NCBI GenBank assembly: GCA_002118135.1
Contig: BDIU01000210.1
Location: 232 to 64,231 of the forward strand
Source of the DNA: Trebouxia sp. TZW2008
Taxonomy: Eukaryota > Chlorophyta > Trebouxiophyceae > Trebouxiales > Trebouxiaceae
DNA: 64,000 nt
Direction: 5' to 3'
Part shown: positions 1 through 11,605 of the stretch, one piece after another
How the letters are laid out: every line of letters starts with the position of its first letter
Position numbering within the stretch: position 1 is the first letter of the stretch
Translations under genes and position numbers: made by a program
The notes under the pieces: model-generated
What the model saw: only the letters and a program-made list of their open reading frames with translations
Told to the model about the DNA's origin: nothing
Databases searched by the model: none

Positions 1-340
1 GATCGAGCTGTGTTGCTTCGGGTCGATTTGCCTGGTCGTCAGGCTGTCACTGTGTGACAGATCACCTTTGGCTGTTTGTTCTGTGGCACAGCATGTGACG
101 TTTGATTAGCAATTGGTTGAATTATGCAAGACTGCCTAATGTTGCTGCAGACCTTGCCTCATGAGTAATCATCTTTTGATTCTAGGTCTTCAAAATGTAA
201 AGTAGCACACAACATATATACAATATATATTCAGCTTGTCAGGTTCTGCTATCAATAACAATGCGCACTCGCCTCTACCACAACAAGACATGGCTGCAAG
301 GTTTGTCAGTCAGACCCTGTCATATCGCATGAAGCTGTTG
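1..340. other. Left-edge non-coding stretch
   Basis: I see no convincing exon here. The stretch lies downstream of the minus-strand gene that stops at 341-343 and probably holds its 3' untranslated region. A short AT-rich run sits near 210-232. No TGTAA element on the minus strand was obvious. Confidence 0.4.
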
Positions 341-1729
341 TCAAACTTTGACCAACAAGAAGTGCACAAATTCATTGCCTACTTTGCCTCCATCCGTTGG
401 AGCTTTCAAGCCCTTTCCAACCAACACCCCAGGACCAACAACACGGCAGTAATCTATGAGGCCACCATCAAAAGGATACTTGTGTGCTTTAGGTTCAGGC
501 CACCCTTTTGGCACGTGATGGGTTGTTAAGCCAAGATCTATTGGATGCAAGTACTCTAATGACATGTCCGCCGGGGCACTTTCCCCTACATCAAACAGTG
601 TTTAAACTACATATTTCAGTACTCTCGGTCACAGCAAACATGCAGTTGTGTGCAAATGTCATGACCTTTGTGAGCAAGCCCTCTGTAACAAAAAGACCTG
701 CAACTCCTGAATGCTACATAAGTTTAAAATTGAATGGTCTACATTGCGACAGGGCATCGCCCTTCGTACGTATTGAGCAATGCAGCTCTCCACTCACAAC
801 TAGCATGCAGGCTCATCAAATAAGATTGTAGAAGATTTGACTTGCATGTGCTCTCACTGTACCTGGGACGAATGAGGTTTGCACAAATGCTTTGTAGTAC
901 AATGGGTACAAGGCGTTGCCAACGGGGCCTTTTTGCAACTGCACGCGCCCATATACTTCACTGGTCTGAGGATGCAAGAAGAAGACCTTTGAGAAGCCAA
1001 AAAGCCAGGAAAAAGTAATTGCTGGCTTGCCTTTGAACACGACCGTCTACAGCACAAAACATCGTTGTTTTACAAACACTTCCAGATGCACTTCAAGCGC
1101 GTCACAAGCACTTTTTGGCAAAAGGTGCAAGTGAAGAGTGATGCAAGACATAATCATCCTAAACACCATTGTGTTTGGCAATTTGCATGCAGCGTGAGTA
1201 CTGCAAATTTAGTTTCCAAACAAAACCTGTGTACTGTAAGAGTCCTGCAAACACACTCACCATGCTTGATTTTGCAAATTTTCGCCGAGCGTTACTCACC
1301 TGATTTGGTTCACTTGGCAAGTCATCCCAAGGAGAGTAAATACCCTCTGCAACCTGGCGGTCTACCTTTGCTGCTTTGTAGCGACCACCTGCCAAGGTCC
1401 ACAGCCTCATAATATCCCTGCTGGCACGATCGCTGTCAACGCGATAGTTGTGGCAATGCACGGCACAAACATAAATCTTGTGTGTGTGAGCAGGCAAAGC
1501 TGTCCAGAGTAGATGGACAATCAGCATTCTGTTTGCAGTGGAGCTTATGAGCCATGACACAACTCTCTACTCATTCTTACTCAGCTGAAAGACGGCCAAG
1601 GAGTTTCACCCTGTCCTCGCTTGGAGTGTCTGCCACAGCTTTCCTACAACACTTAGCTCTTTTCAGCAGCAGCTTCGTATGGTACAGGGTACTGCATAGG
1701 AACAATTTGGCAGCCAAATTCCTCACCAT
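341..1729 (-). CDS. Conserved-looking protein of unknown function, 4 exons, 258 aa
   Basis: I do not recognise the family. Four minus-strand exons join with consistent phase: 1729-1581, 1528-1300, 1046-863 and 555-341, giving 777 bases and 258 aa. The start is the ATG at 1729, followed by MVRNLAAKLFLCSTLYHTK, a basic and hydrophobic N-terminus that could be an organelle presequence or an anchor (inference). The last two exons look like a folded domain, with runs such as FSWLFGFSKVFFLHPQ, GPVGNALYPLYYKAFVQ and VVGPGVLVGKG, and end in EFVHFLLVKV. All three introns begin with GT and end with AG, and phases 2, 0 and 1 match. A CpG-rich stretch (about 1740-2110) lies just upstream and probably holds the promoter. 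A reading frame continues upstream of the ATG for some 100 bases, so an extra 5' exon is possible. Confidence 0.6.
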
Positions 1730-1739
1730 ATTGTCAACG

Positions 1740-2681
1740 CTGCGTTGAATGTCTCCGGGTCGAAGGGTACAAGCGCGTCAACATGCTTGATCAGCTGCAC
1801 AACCTTGTCTACGCGCCTGCCCCGATCAGACTTGCTTAATGTCTGCTCTCTGTCTGTTTGAAAGACCCCGCACCTGAGACGTGTGACTTGATCTCGAACG
1901 GCTCGCGGTCGCAAGCAGGCCGCAGGCACTGCACACTTAGATCGAATCGCAGGTGGACCGCAGGCAGGGCGCGCAAGGGAATTTACAGGATGTGGTGTAC
2001 AGAGTGACATACGTCGACCTCGGTCGGCAATGACTGCAACACGTAGCCAGCAACGGGGAGAGCTAACTCCTACGCGTGGAGTGTCCTGTTGGCGTTTCGC
2101 CGAGAGCTGGCGTTAAGCCATTTACCGCAGCTGCCGTTACAATTTATTACGCTTATACAGGCCGACAAAAACAATAATGGCAACCTTGCATCATTCACCA
2201 CATATTGGCAACCTTGCATCATTCACCACAGATTGTACTGTGTACAATAACGTTCAAAGCCCAACAAAATCAGGCATGGTGAAAGTCTCTGCTCCAACCT
2301 GTTGTGAAAACGCGTAAAGTAGGACCTGTGCATAAAATAACTGCTGGACCCATCTAGACAACATCAAAGTCAGCAAATGCATGCTTCAGCCCAACCATGT
2401 CTGTAATAGTATGCCACCCTCAAGCAACCCATCACCCTCAGAGAACCTCTGCCATCGGTGCTACAGCTAGTGCGATATGTCTGACCCCTCGGCACAAGTG
2501 TTGCGACTACAACCAAATGGAATCAACACATGCTCAGCTTGAATTGCTTCAGTATTGGCTTCTGCAAAAGTTTGTGTAGACTGGCCATGTGGCAGCCATG
2601 GCACAAAGCTGTCGTGACACATTGTGCCACAATGCATCATCAATTTTGACTGTTATTATTTGCTGTATCCGCTCACCGCCC
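1740..2681. promoter_or_regulatory. Intergenic region with CpG-rich promoter zone
   Basis: This gap separates two minus-strand genes. Its left part (1740-2110) is rich in CpG and probably holds the promoter of the 258-aa gene. The right part is CpG-poor and AT-richer, and probably holds the 3' end of the coiled-coil gene. No further gene is supported. Confidence 0.4.
2179..2230. repeat. Two direct copies of a 24-bp unit, period 28
   Basis: The unit GGCAACCTTGCATCATTCAC followed by CACA occurs at 2179-2202 and again at 2207-2230 with no mismatch, separated by TATT. It looks like a recent local duplication in an intergenic region. No function can be assigned. Confidence 0.85.
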
Positions 2682-5600
2682 TCAAGCATCAAATGCAGGT
2701 GATGCTGCAAACTGTTGACGAAGGCGTGCGTTTTCTGCAGTCTGTGCTTCCAACGCTGTCAAAGCCTCATCTGCAAACCCTGCATTTGACGCACACCAAG
2801 GTGAAATGACACAGTCTCTAAGCTGCTGCACCTGAATGACATGAACGCCTTCAATGCATGCTCAACTGTAGGAATCTGATGGCAAATTTGATGGACATGC
2901 AATCAAATCAATTTATTTTTACTGTCTTTGTGACCCTGCGGGGTTTATTTCGGGTCAGCAGGGGGTTTGACAGACAATGTCAACAGTAAATCAATCTAAA
3001 ACAGACAGCTAAACTAAAACAGACATACACTCAGTTGTCTTGGCGTTTGTCAACAAAACACCTCGATAGCTAGGGAGATGATGGACAGGTGCTAGTGCTG
3101 CGACGCCACTTGCACATCACTACCATTTAATTGTCTTTGATGTTCTCAACAAAGCATCAAGAAAGCTCGGGAATACAATGAAGGAAGATGCCAGTGCTTT
3201 GACATACTACCACCGTAAATCCTATGAAAAGCTGCATTGAGCTTGCTGACACGAGCTAGCCAGCATTGCTGAGCCCATGCCCTAGACATAGTGAAGGGCT
3301 GATAGGTGCAAGGTTCAGAAGGTACAGCCAGTGAAATTGGCACTTTCTGAGAAGTCTGCCCAAAAGGCCATGCTGGTGAGTACTGAGAATGCATGTGACT
3401 GTGTTGGGGGTGTGCTGTAGTGTAGAGGAGCATGACTAGCACAAATGTCTGCATAGGCAGAAGAATCAAAGAAGACGTGGTGGAGATCTTCAATAGCACA
3501 TCTACGGCACATAGTGCAAACCCTATGCTCCTGGTCAAGCCTTTCAAAACGGCCAGTGTGCACAATCAGACAAAGATGTGGTCAACAGTCTTGTGGGCAT
3601 GACTTGATTGAAGCTCAGTTTCAGCTCTTTGAGACATGCATGCTTGACAACAGCAGTTTGCTGCCGCAATGCGGCGGTGATATTTGTGAGCATAGAGCAA
3701 ATACAATTGCATGCGGCAATTATCAGAGGTAGAGCCTGCCCAGAAAACTACAGAGCGCTTCAAGCAACTTCAAGCAATGGACTCTGAGTACGCCACAAGA
3801 CCAGCAGCAAGAGCCCAAAGTTCAAGTGTGTTGCAAGAAAATATAGCCAAGCCACATTTCACTCGCAGCATATGCAACATGTCGGAACTTGTTACAGACC
3901 CATCCCCAGCAAATCAAAGCTGCCGCATGACAAGTGAATGCGACATGCATGTTTGTACCGCAGAAGGTGTCTGACCTTCCAGTTCTGTGATACGCTTGCC
4001 CTCAGCCTGCCATTGCAGCAACTGCTGCTCTTGATTCATGACTTGCTGCTGCAGCGCCTGCTTCTGCTCCATGACCCTCTGCGCCACATCCAGAGCCCGC
4101 CCCAAGTCAGTGGACAGCTCATCATTGCTTTCAGCCAAATCTGCAACCTGTTTGTCTAGCTGGCTGATGTGTTGGCTCAGCCTGACAGCATCCTGCTGAG
4201 GCAGTAAGAGCTGATTGGCCTCTAACTCACCCTTCTGCTCTTTCAGCTCTGCAATTGTGTTCATAGCTTGCTGTCGCTCCAGTCTGTCTGTAGTCATGAC
4301 TGCCTGCAAGGATCAGGAGCATATGACAAGCTGTGAGTGAAGTCTGAGTACATCAGTGGGTATTTATTGCATGAAGTCGCATGCTTTCATCCATTTCTGC
4401 AACATGCTGCCTTGCCAAAGGCTGAGTGAGGCCAATGATGGTTGGCCTAGCCCTAAATCCTGACCATGCTGACAGCCAGTCATGAATCATGCAGAAGGCA
4501 CAGCATGAAAGAGCAGGAACAGAATGCTTATCAAGGGTTATGTTGCATTCTGCCTGACAAGAATGAGAAATTGGAGCGCTGGCTGCATGTTGCGCAGCGC
4601 ATCATATTGCAAAGCGCAAGAAAAACACACGTTGAGCCAAATGTGAACAAGGACATCAGGATGTGAGCACGCTTGCGCATGTGTCCTGTCATTGATAATC
4701 ACATGAAGGGCGTCTGTGGCCTTGTGAAAGCACTGCGAGTGTTGCAGCATCATACAAGGGCTGGCAAAGACATAGATATACGCTTGTCTCAGTCTCCTGC
4801 ATGATGACTCATTGCAATATGTACATGCAAGTCACAGTCCTAGGTTGGGCAAACTGTCGCAGACGCCATATACATATGCAGAATGGCAGTGGCATTACAG
4901 TCCTACCTGAGCATTCTTGAGGGCTGTTTGCAACTCTTGGATTGTCTGCTGGCTCTGGAGTAGCTGAGCTTCAGCTTCTTGCTGAGATGATGTGGCCTGT
5001 GCAGACTCACTCATCAGCTTCTTCACCTCTGCATCAGCGTCACCTATGCCAGAAGACCGAAGCTTTCAGTGCCTGATGAACTATGATGAACTTTGACCAT
5101 GTGAACCCTGGAAAATGCCTTGTGATTGGAACTCAGGCATGTATGCAAATCACAACACTGGGCTGGCAGCTCATGTTTGCAGCATTGCTTTACTGAGCTG
5201 AAGGGCAGCATTCACAAACTTGTGTGTAGGCAGTTAGAGAGCTGCATATGCAATGCGTGGCAAGAATGACACCACAAGTGAGAGGCCGTAGGATGAACAA
5301 GCTCTTTCTTTATTGGTGCTAACATGCGCACTGGTGAGCGGCGTGGTGCCCTGTCACAATTATTGGGGCTCAGAGTACCTGTGGCCTGCATGACACCAAC
5401 AGCTTCCTGTTTTGCTTTGTCCACATTGGCCTGTGCCTGGCGTTTGGTATCCTTCAACTCTGCCTTCAGAGACTCAATTTCAGATTCCAAGGAGGCAATC
5501 TCCTTGTGTGCACTGCTATCCTTGGGCAAGGAAGTGGTGTGCAGCAGATGACTGTTGGTGCGCATGATGTTTGACTGTGACGTCATGATGTCAGTGTCGT

Positions 5601-8600
5601 TGTCCAGGGAGTGAGGGGAGGTGACATCTGAAAAATTGAAGGAGTCTGTGTTGAGAATGGACTTTCTGCCTGCCCTTGAATGCCGCTTGTAGGACCTTCC
5701 TTGAACATCATGAAGCAGCTGCATGCAACAGAACAAAATGTTGATTGCCACTCATCATGAATCACATGTGACATGCTGCTTGGCATGCATGATCACACCT
5801 CACACGTCAATCACAATCAGACATTGGTCCCACAGGCATGGCACAAGAACAGGCGCAGGACATTTGGTCACATCATGCTTGGCAGCTACAGCTCTCAGCA
5901 CAAAAGACGTCAGCAAGCCTGGTAAAATGAAATGAGATGCTTGGCAGCCAAAGGGTGCTTGATTGATGAGAAACAGAAGCAGCTCCCATGACCTGACAGC
6001 TTGATGCCGCATCAAAGTATGCTTTGTTGACAAGAATACACACTTGACACAGGACGTGAGAATTCACCTTGCTGATTGTGCCTTCCAGCTCTGCCCTGCT
6101 AGATTCAGATGCCTGCAGCTTGGCACTCATAGCTTCCAGCTCATGACTCAGCTCTGCTCGCTCCAGCTCACCTAGGATGGACTGCTCACGAGCTTGAGCT
6201 AGTTCATCATCCAGCACCTGGGTTTCAGCTTGCAGCTTGTCTAAAGCTTGACGCAGCAGTTGCATCTCAGCAGCTGCCATTTCTGCAGCATGAAGCTTGT
6301 GTCAGAGCAAATTGTTTCAACCACTTAAGTCTTGCTGTGCAGTATCTATGATGAGCTGTGTTTGGTGAGACTTGACAGCTAAGCTTTAGTGCATAGTGCA
6401 GCAGTGTCTGTATCTTTCACTCTGCCCAGACATTACACAATGTTATCATCCAGGCATTGATAGCACCAACTTGGCTGCTAGCCTCTGTGTATAGTTGCTG
6501 TGTGAGAACACAGCAGTCTGCTGATGAAGGGATAGACAAACTGCCAAACACCAACAATACATGCAAACAGCCCCATGCTTTGTTCAAAGCAAAGCTACTT
6601 TGATGCTCAGCTGTGGCACAGCACAAGACTGACTACCACAACACCAAATAAAAATCACAGCGTGTATGCCAAAGTGCTTCATATGAAAACAATCACTGCC
6701 AATGCTATGACATGATTTGAGACATTGAAAAGGTGACTTATACTTGCAGCAGTTTCATGCTTTGCAACTGCAGAACTAGCGAATATCATCCTGACATTAC
6801 TTGAGATCTCAGGAGCCCAGCTCAAAGCTTATGCTCTTGTTGACCTGTCAGAAACATGCTTATCAACAGAGTAAATGTCGCACGTAGCAACAATGCCAAC
6901 ATCTGCTGTAGGTCTGTCACTGTCAGCACTATCAGGTATCGTGGGTGCTATGAAGAAACCTTGACAAACAGCTTGTGCAAAGGCTGAACATGATGGTGGG
7001 AGGTGTACAGCAAAATGTGATTACAGCCAAATGTGATTACGAAAGACTGGTTTGAGGCAGTTGGGTGCTGTACTTTGTTTCCAGAATGATGCTTAGCAGC
7101 GCTTGTCCTCCACGAGTAATTGCTGGACAGTCCAGCAGTCCAGGTGGCAACATACAGAGCTGGCTATGTACAGAGCTGAGAAAATCTTTGGAGAAGCCTG
7201 GCTCAGCAAGCACATGCTGATGACACTTAGCACTTACAAGCAGGCGGGGCACGAACAGCATACACCTTTATGAAAGCGGAAAACTATATTGTAAAGTCAG
7301 ACTCGTGTGAGTGACACAATATGCATATGGACAGATGCAGAGAGTGTTGAGAGCTGCACCTGCTTGGTCACTGCTTTCTGTGTCCGGCAAGCTTGCGGGA
7401 GCCCGCCTCTGGCCACCCATGTCCTGCAGGTCCTGCCTCAAGCTCCCCAGCTGCAGCCTGGCCTCTGCAAGCTGGGCGCTCTTCTTGTTCACCCGAGCTT
7501 TGAGAGCCTCCATTTGGTGGTCTGCTGTTTGTAGAGCCTGCTCAGCCTGCTTGTGCGCTTCCTCAACATGACTGGCAGTTGCATCTGCACGCAAGTCACA
7601 AGCAAGTCAGTTATCATTGAGACGCAGTGCACAGCAGCAAGAAATGGACTGCTCTCTTGACAATGCTGCCTGCATCATTCTGCTCTTCACAGTTTGTTTG
7701 ATTCAAAAGCATCTTTCCTGGCAGCATGTTCAGCAATTTCACGCCTCAGCAGTGAAACACAACATAACAAGTCAGCATATGAAACTCAGACAGCAGGCAG
7801 GCAGCAGTAGTGCACGCGCATCAACGCATGACAGCAAAAGCAGTCCAGGCTTCATGAATGTACTACTTCACAATCAAGATGGGCACAGCTGAGTCAAGGG
7901 CTGCAGCTACAACTCATAAATTTTCTGATCATGCCTAAAACTGTTTGCAGCCTGCTGGGTCATCCAATACATACACCCTGATTGACTACATACGATATAG
8001 AAAAGAGAAACACAACTTGCGCACCAGGACTGACATGCGCATCCTCTGCGGTGTATTGCTAAAGATAGGGCAACATAGAGTCGTCTTTACCTGGTTGCTT
8101 GCCTGACAGCTGACGCTGTGCTGAAGGCTGCCGTATCATTCCATCTGTAGAAGAGGTGCTGCTCAGACTGAGTCTGGGCTTTCCAGAGGTTACTGGCTGG
8201 CCTGCACCATTGACAATATGCCACCCGCTGCCTTTAAGGCTTGCAGGGCTGTTGCCATTGCTGACTGGCCCATTCGCTGTCTGCGGGCTGAGCTGCACAT
8301 TCCCATTAGCAAGGCTTTTTGTGGCATGATTGGCACTTTGAAGCGGTCTGCCAGTCACAGGGTGCCGACCATTCTCTTGTGGGCTAAAAGGTATGGGCTG
8401 ACCAAAGGTGGGGCTTGTGGGATGCACTGCTGTGTGACTGAATTCCGGTTCAAGCTTCCTAGCGGGAGCATCTGATGCCCAGGAAGACTGCCTGCTGTGC
8501 ATTGATGACCCATTGGCAGGACGATGATGCAGCTGTAGAACCTCCTGTTGCAGACATGAGTGTCAGATAGAGCACAAAGATGAGTCATAGCCTTGCAGCT

Positions 8601-10210
8601 ATGCGAGACTGTCAAACTGCTTTACTGAATGAAAGGTTGACTGATTGCCGCCAAGTGCACTCACGCACACAGCTGTCAGGAGCTTCCCAGCGCCCTGGCA
8701 GCATACAATGACAGCTTTCCGTGGCATGTGCAATGCCAACAGTCAGATAGCAACAAGAGCTCATGAAATGCAGTTGCTGTGTTCAGCAATGCCATATACC
8801 ATTGTACCAACTGCAAAAGCGCGGCAGGGAGCTGTGGCGCTTGCTACAAGAATTTGTCAAGAGAACAATCAACAATGGACAAACCTGATTGGAGAAGGCC
8901 TGGGAGCGACTGCTGTCAACAGACTTGCGGTGAAAGCTGTCACCAGATGAGCGGGATGTTGCAGACAGCTGTCTGGAAGGCATCCTGCTGGACAGCCCTC
9001 TTGCCATGTGACCTGCATATACACAGTCTATCAGCTTGTGTTATTGCATATGAGCACTCGAAATCATTTGTGCAAACCATCATGCATGGCATGATTGCAT
9101 GAACCAACATGAGTGCAACATTGCACCAAGGACTCAGCGCGCTCAGGTGTTGTGCAGGATACATGTGCAAGATACATGTGCAGGATACATGTGAAGCATA
9201 GTAGCACACCAACAACCACACAATGCCAGCGGCCAGTATGACATACCTGAAAACTGTTGCTTCAGCTGTGTGCCTGGCAGCATAGCGCTGTCAATGTCCT
9301 CTGCCATGAGAGGCTGATGTATGCTGTTGTCAGCATACTTGGCAAAGGGAGTGACCACCTGAGCTGGTGGGGAGACAGCCCCGCTCATTGCAGCCATGGG
9401 GGAGTGGCTGTCAGGAGTCACGGGAGTGATCTCAGATGAGCTGTCTGATCTTGGTGAAACATGTGATATGTGAGTGGACACAAATGGTGCTGCCTTCTTC
9501 TGCTGATGGGCATGTCTGCGCTGATACAGATGTGCAGGCGAGGCTGAAGCTGGCAACGAGTTCCACTGTTGATTAGAGCGTGTTGAAGATGTCTCAGGTG
9601 CTGTGCGAGGCCGGTGGGCTTTTCTGTCTACAGCAAACCAATCTGCACTTGGGGCTGTTGACAGCAAGGCATTGTGATCAAAGTCAAAATTGCCTGAGCT
9701 CATGATGTCAATATCATTGTATGACTTGTAGATGCTTGGAGCAACTTGCTGTGACTCGTGTTGCGCAAAATCGACCTCGCTTGGAGGGCTGTGAGGCTTG
9801 AGAACAGCTGTTCGGCGAGATGCAGCACTGTCAGCTGAATGATTCCTGTCATGACCCTTTAGTTCAAGCAATGAGTCAGCCTGGTCTGCGTGAGCGGAGG
9901 CCTTGTTGCTCACTTGTGAGGGTGGTTGAACAACTGTTGTTGGCTGAGCATCTGATGCTACAACGCTGATGGAATCTTGGTTGTGGCTTAGCTTCTGTGG
10001 ATATTCCTGGTACACAGTGCTCAAGAACTGCTGCTGAGCTGCTTGAGAATCGTGATCAGAGAAGGCTGGATTATTGCTGCCGACCGGGGCTGGCAGACTT
10101 TTGCGCGAGCTTGCCGTGAATGACGGCCAGCGGGGAGCGGGTGTTGAGCGATATCCGCGCTCCTTCTGCTGCTGTCCCTTTGACGAAAGCCGCCTGAACA
10201 AGTTCTTCAT
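2682..10210 (-). CDS. Large coiled-coil protein, 9 exons, about 962 aa
   Basis: Family not recognised. Exons on the minus strand: 10210-9247, 9012-8885, 8544-8091, 7584-7360, 6282-6068, 5718-5379, 5043-4907, 4303-3976 and 2779-2682 (2889 bases). Every intron is GT-AG and the phases match. The first half (exons 1-3, about residues 1-515) is Ser, Gln and Pro rich and probably disordered; it starts MKNLFRRLSSKGQQQKERGY. From exon 4 on, the sequence is heptad-like coiled coil rich in Glu, Ala, Gln and Leu (for example ADHQMEALKARVNKKSAQLA and LRQALDKLQAETQVLDDELA). A short segment in exon 6 (SILNTDSFNFSDVTSPHSLD) interrupts the coil. It could be a golgin-like or cytoskeletal tether, but nothing specific shows this. 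The last exon is separated by a 1.2-kb intron that contains a LINE remnant, so it is the least certain part. The 5' end shares a CpG-rich upstream region with SEC16. Confidence 0.75.
2905..3770 (-). mobile_element. Decayed non-LTR retrotransposon (LINE) 3' region in an intron
   Basis: The minus-strand frame at 3563-3315 reads as the C-terminal zinc-knuckle region of a LINE reverse transcriptase: a GRFERLDQEHRVCTMC run, a second Cys, then EDLHHVFF and an aromatic residue, matching the CxxC...ExxHxxxxC pattern known from this family. The preceding frame (3763-3566) is broken relative to it and the following frame shifts again, so the element is dead. An A-rich stretch on the minus strand near 2905-2925 could be its 3' tail. 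It lies in the last intron of the coiled-coil gene in the same orientation. The domain call comes from the motif; the boundaries are guesses. Confidence 0.65.
9152..9193. repeat. Three tandem copies of a 14-bp unit in an intron
   Basis: GTGCAGGATACAT-type units follow each other three times (9152-9193), with one A/G change in the middle copy. The array lies in the first intron of the coiled-coil gene. It is an ordinary minisatellite-like repeat with no evident function. Confidence 0.8.
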
Positions 10211-11605
10211 AGCTTGCTTGTGACCAAGCCACTAAGATCCTGCGCGCAAGTCACGCTGTTGATACAGGCTCTGCTTGAAAGGCTTGATGCTTGTTTTGCA
10301 AAAGTTCTACAATACGTGAGCCCCTGCGAGTGCTCAAGGGAACGGGTCGACTACCTGCTCTCAGCTGCAGCTCCGTTTATGCACCTCGACCTGTTCAGCA
10401 GCAAGAATCCGATGGCAAATAAGTGCAGCTGCGCCGTCTGCTCGCTGTTGGGGCACAAAGCGTAGGGCCGTCCGTCCAACGTTCCAGTAAGGGACAGACC
10501 AAAACGTATGTGCACGCAGGCACGAAGGCCTAAAGTGTACGCGTTCGGGGAGCGAGCATGACAGCACCGCACGGATGATCACGGCAGTACAATCCGATGA
10601 TCATCTCTTGAGCCAATGTCGTGCGAGAGCGCACGCGCTACACGTTGGGGGTTCGTCGCGTTGTCTTCGCTGACACTTGCGACCTACCCGGCCCCGCATG
10701 CAATCTTCTTCAACTTCTTAATGGCAAAGGAAATCAATTTAAAGTTTTCATGGCAGGGGAAGGGAGCATCATTGCACCTAAATTGGGGGCACCCCTGAAA
10801 ACGGCAGGCCGTGATTGGTGGTCTTGGAATGCAGGCTTCTCATGTCGTACAGAGAGCACAGCACACGTGCGACATGCTGTGCACGGGTCGGGCTATTGTA
10901 ACAGCTGCAGCAAAATCTTCAGCAACCCCTGGCCCTTGCCGATTGACTTCGTTCAACCAGCGGCACAGATGCTATAGCTAAGCAATCCATGCCAGCACAA
11001 TGAATTGATTCTACTCAAGTTGCAAGCTTGTAGTTGTCAAACGTGTAGACAGGATCTTCGGAAACAAGTCTGACTCAATTTGTGCATGATGGCCAGTGAG
11101 CAGATCTTGATATCAGACAACAGGCAGCGGACAGGAATCCTGTTGGCGCAAGCATTGCCCCCAGCACCCATCGGACTGCATGTTTGAAACATTTGTCTTG
11201 CTTCTGGGTTAGAAGATGAACCGGTGTTGCCCATGGGCATGCTCCGAATCGCTGCGACAAGCCCAGGCAAGGAGCGCGACCTTGTCGATCGCAAACAGCA
11301 ATGAGAAATTGTGCTTGCAACTCAGCACTTGTGCGCAGCCCGCACGCGCAGCCCTGTGCCGCGAGCGCACGTCGGACGGCAATCTGCAGTCGGTCGATCG
11401 GCAGCGAGCGGACTCAAGGCCCGCAATCGCGGCGTGCGGAGACTTCATAGCCTTGCTGCGCAGGCCATTGATGAGTGACAGCAGGTCTGCCCGCATATAC
11501 CGCTGCATCGTGACGATCACACTTGACCTGTCCCAGTGAAAAAGCGTTGGATCAGCTCTCGAGGCTGCGTGGTGTGCAGAAGAAGAACTTGCTCTCGTCA
11601 TAACG
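10211..11605. promoter_or_regulatory. Divergent promoter region between the coiled-coil gene and SEC16
   Basis: About 1.4 kb separates two gene starts that point away from each other. Two CpG-rich blocks (about 10080-10720 and 11230-11660) match the two starts; the sequence between is CpG-poorer. I could not support a gene here. Open frames on both strands (10616-10977 plus, 11209-11880 minus) lack splice context, known motifs and homology, and the CpG-rich composition alone explains their length. Confidence 0.5.

Noticed and set aside
10616..10977. Plus-strand frame beginning MSCESARATRW or MRERTRYTLG
   Set aside because: No splice partner, no motif and irregular composition; the region is better explained as promoter.
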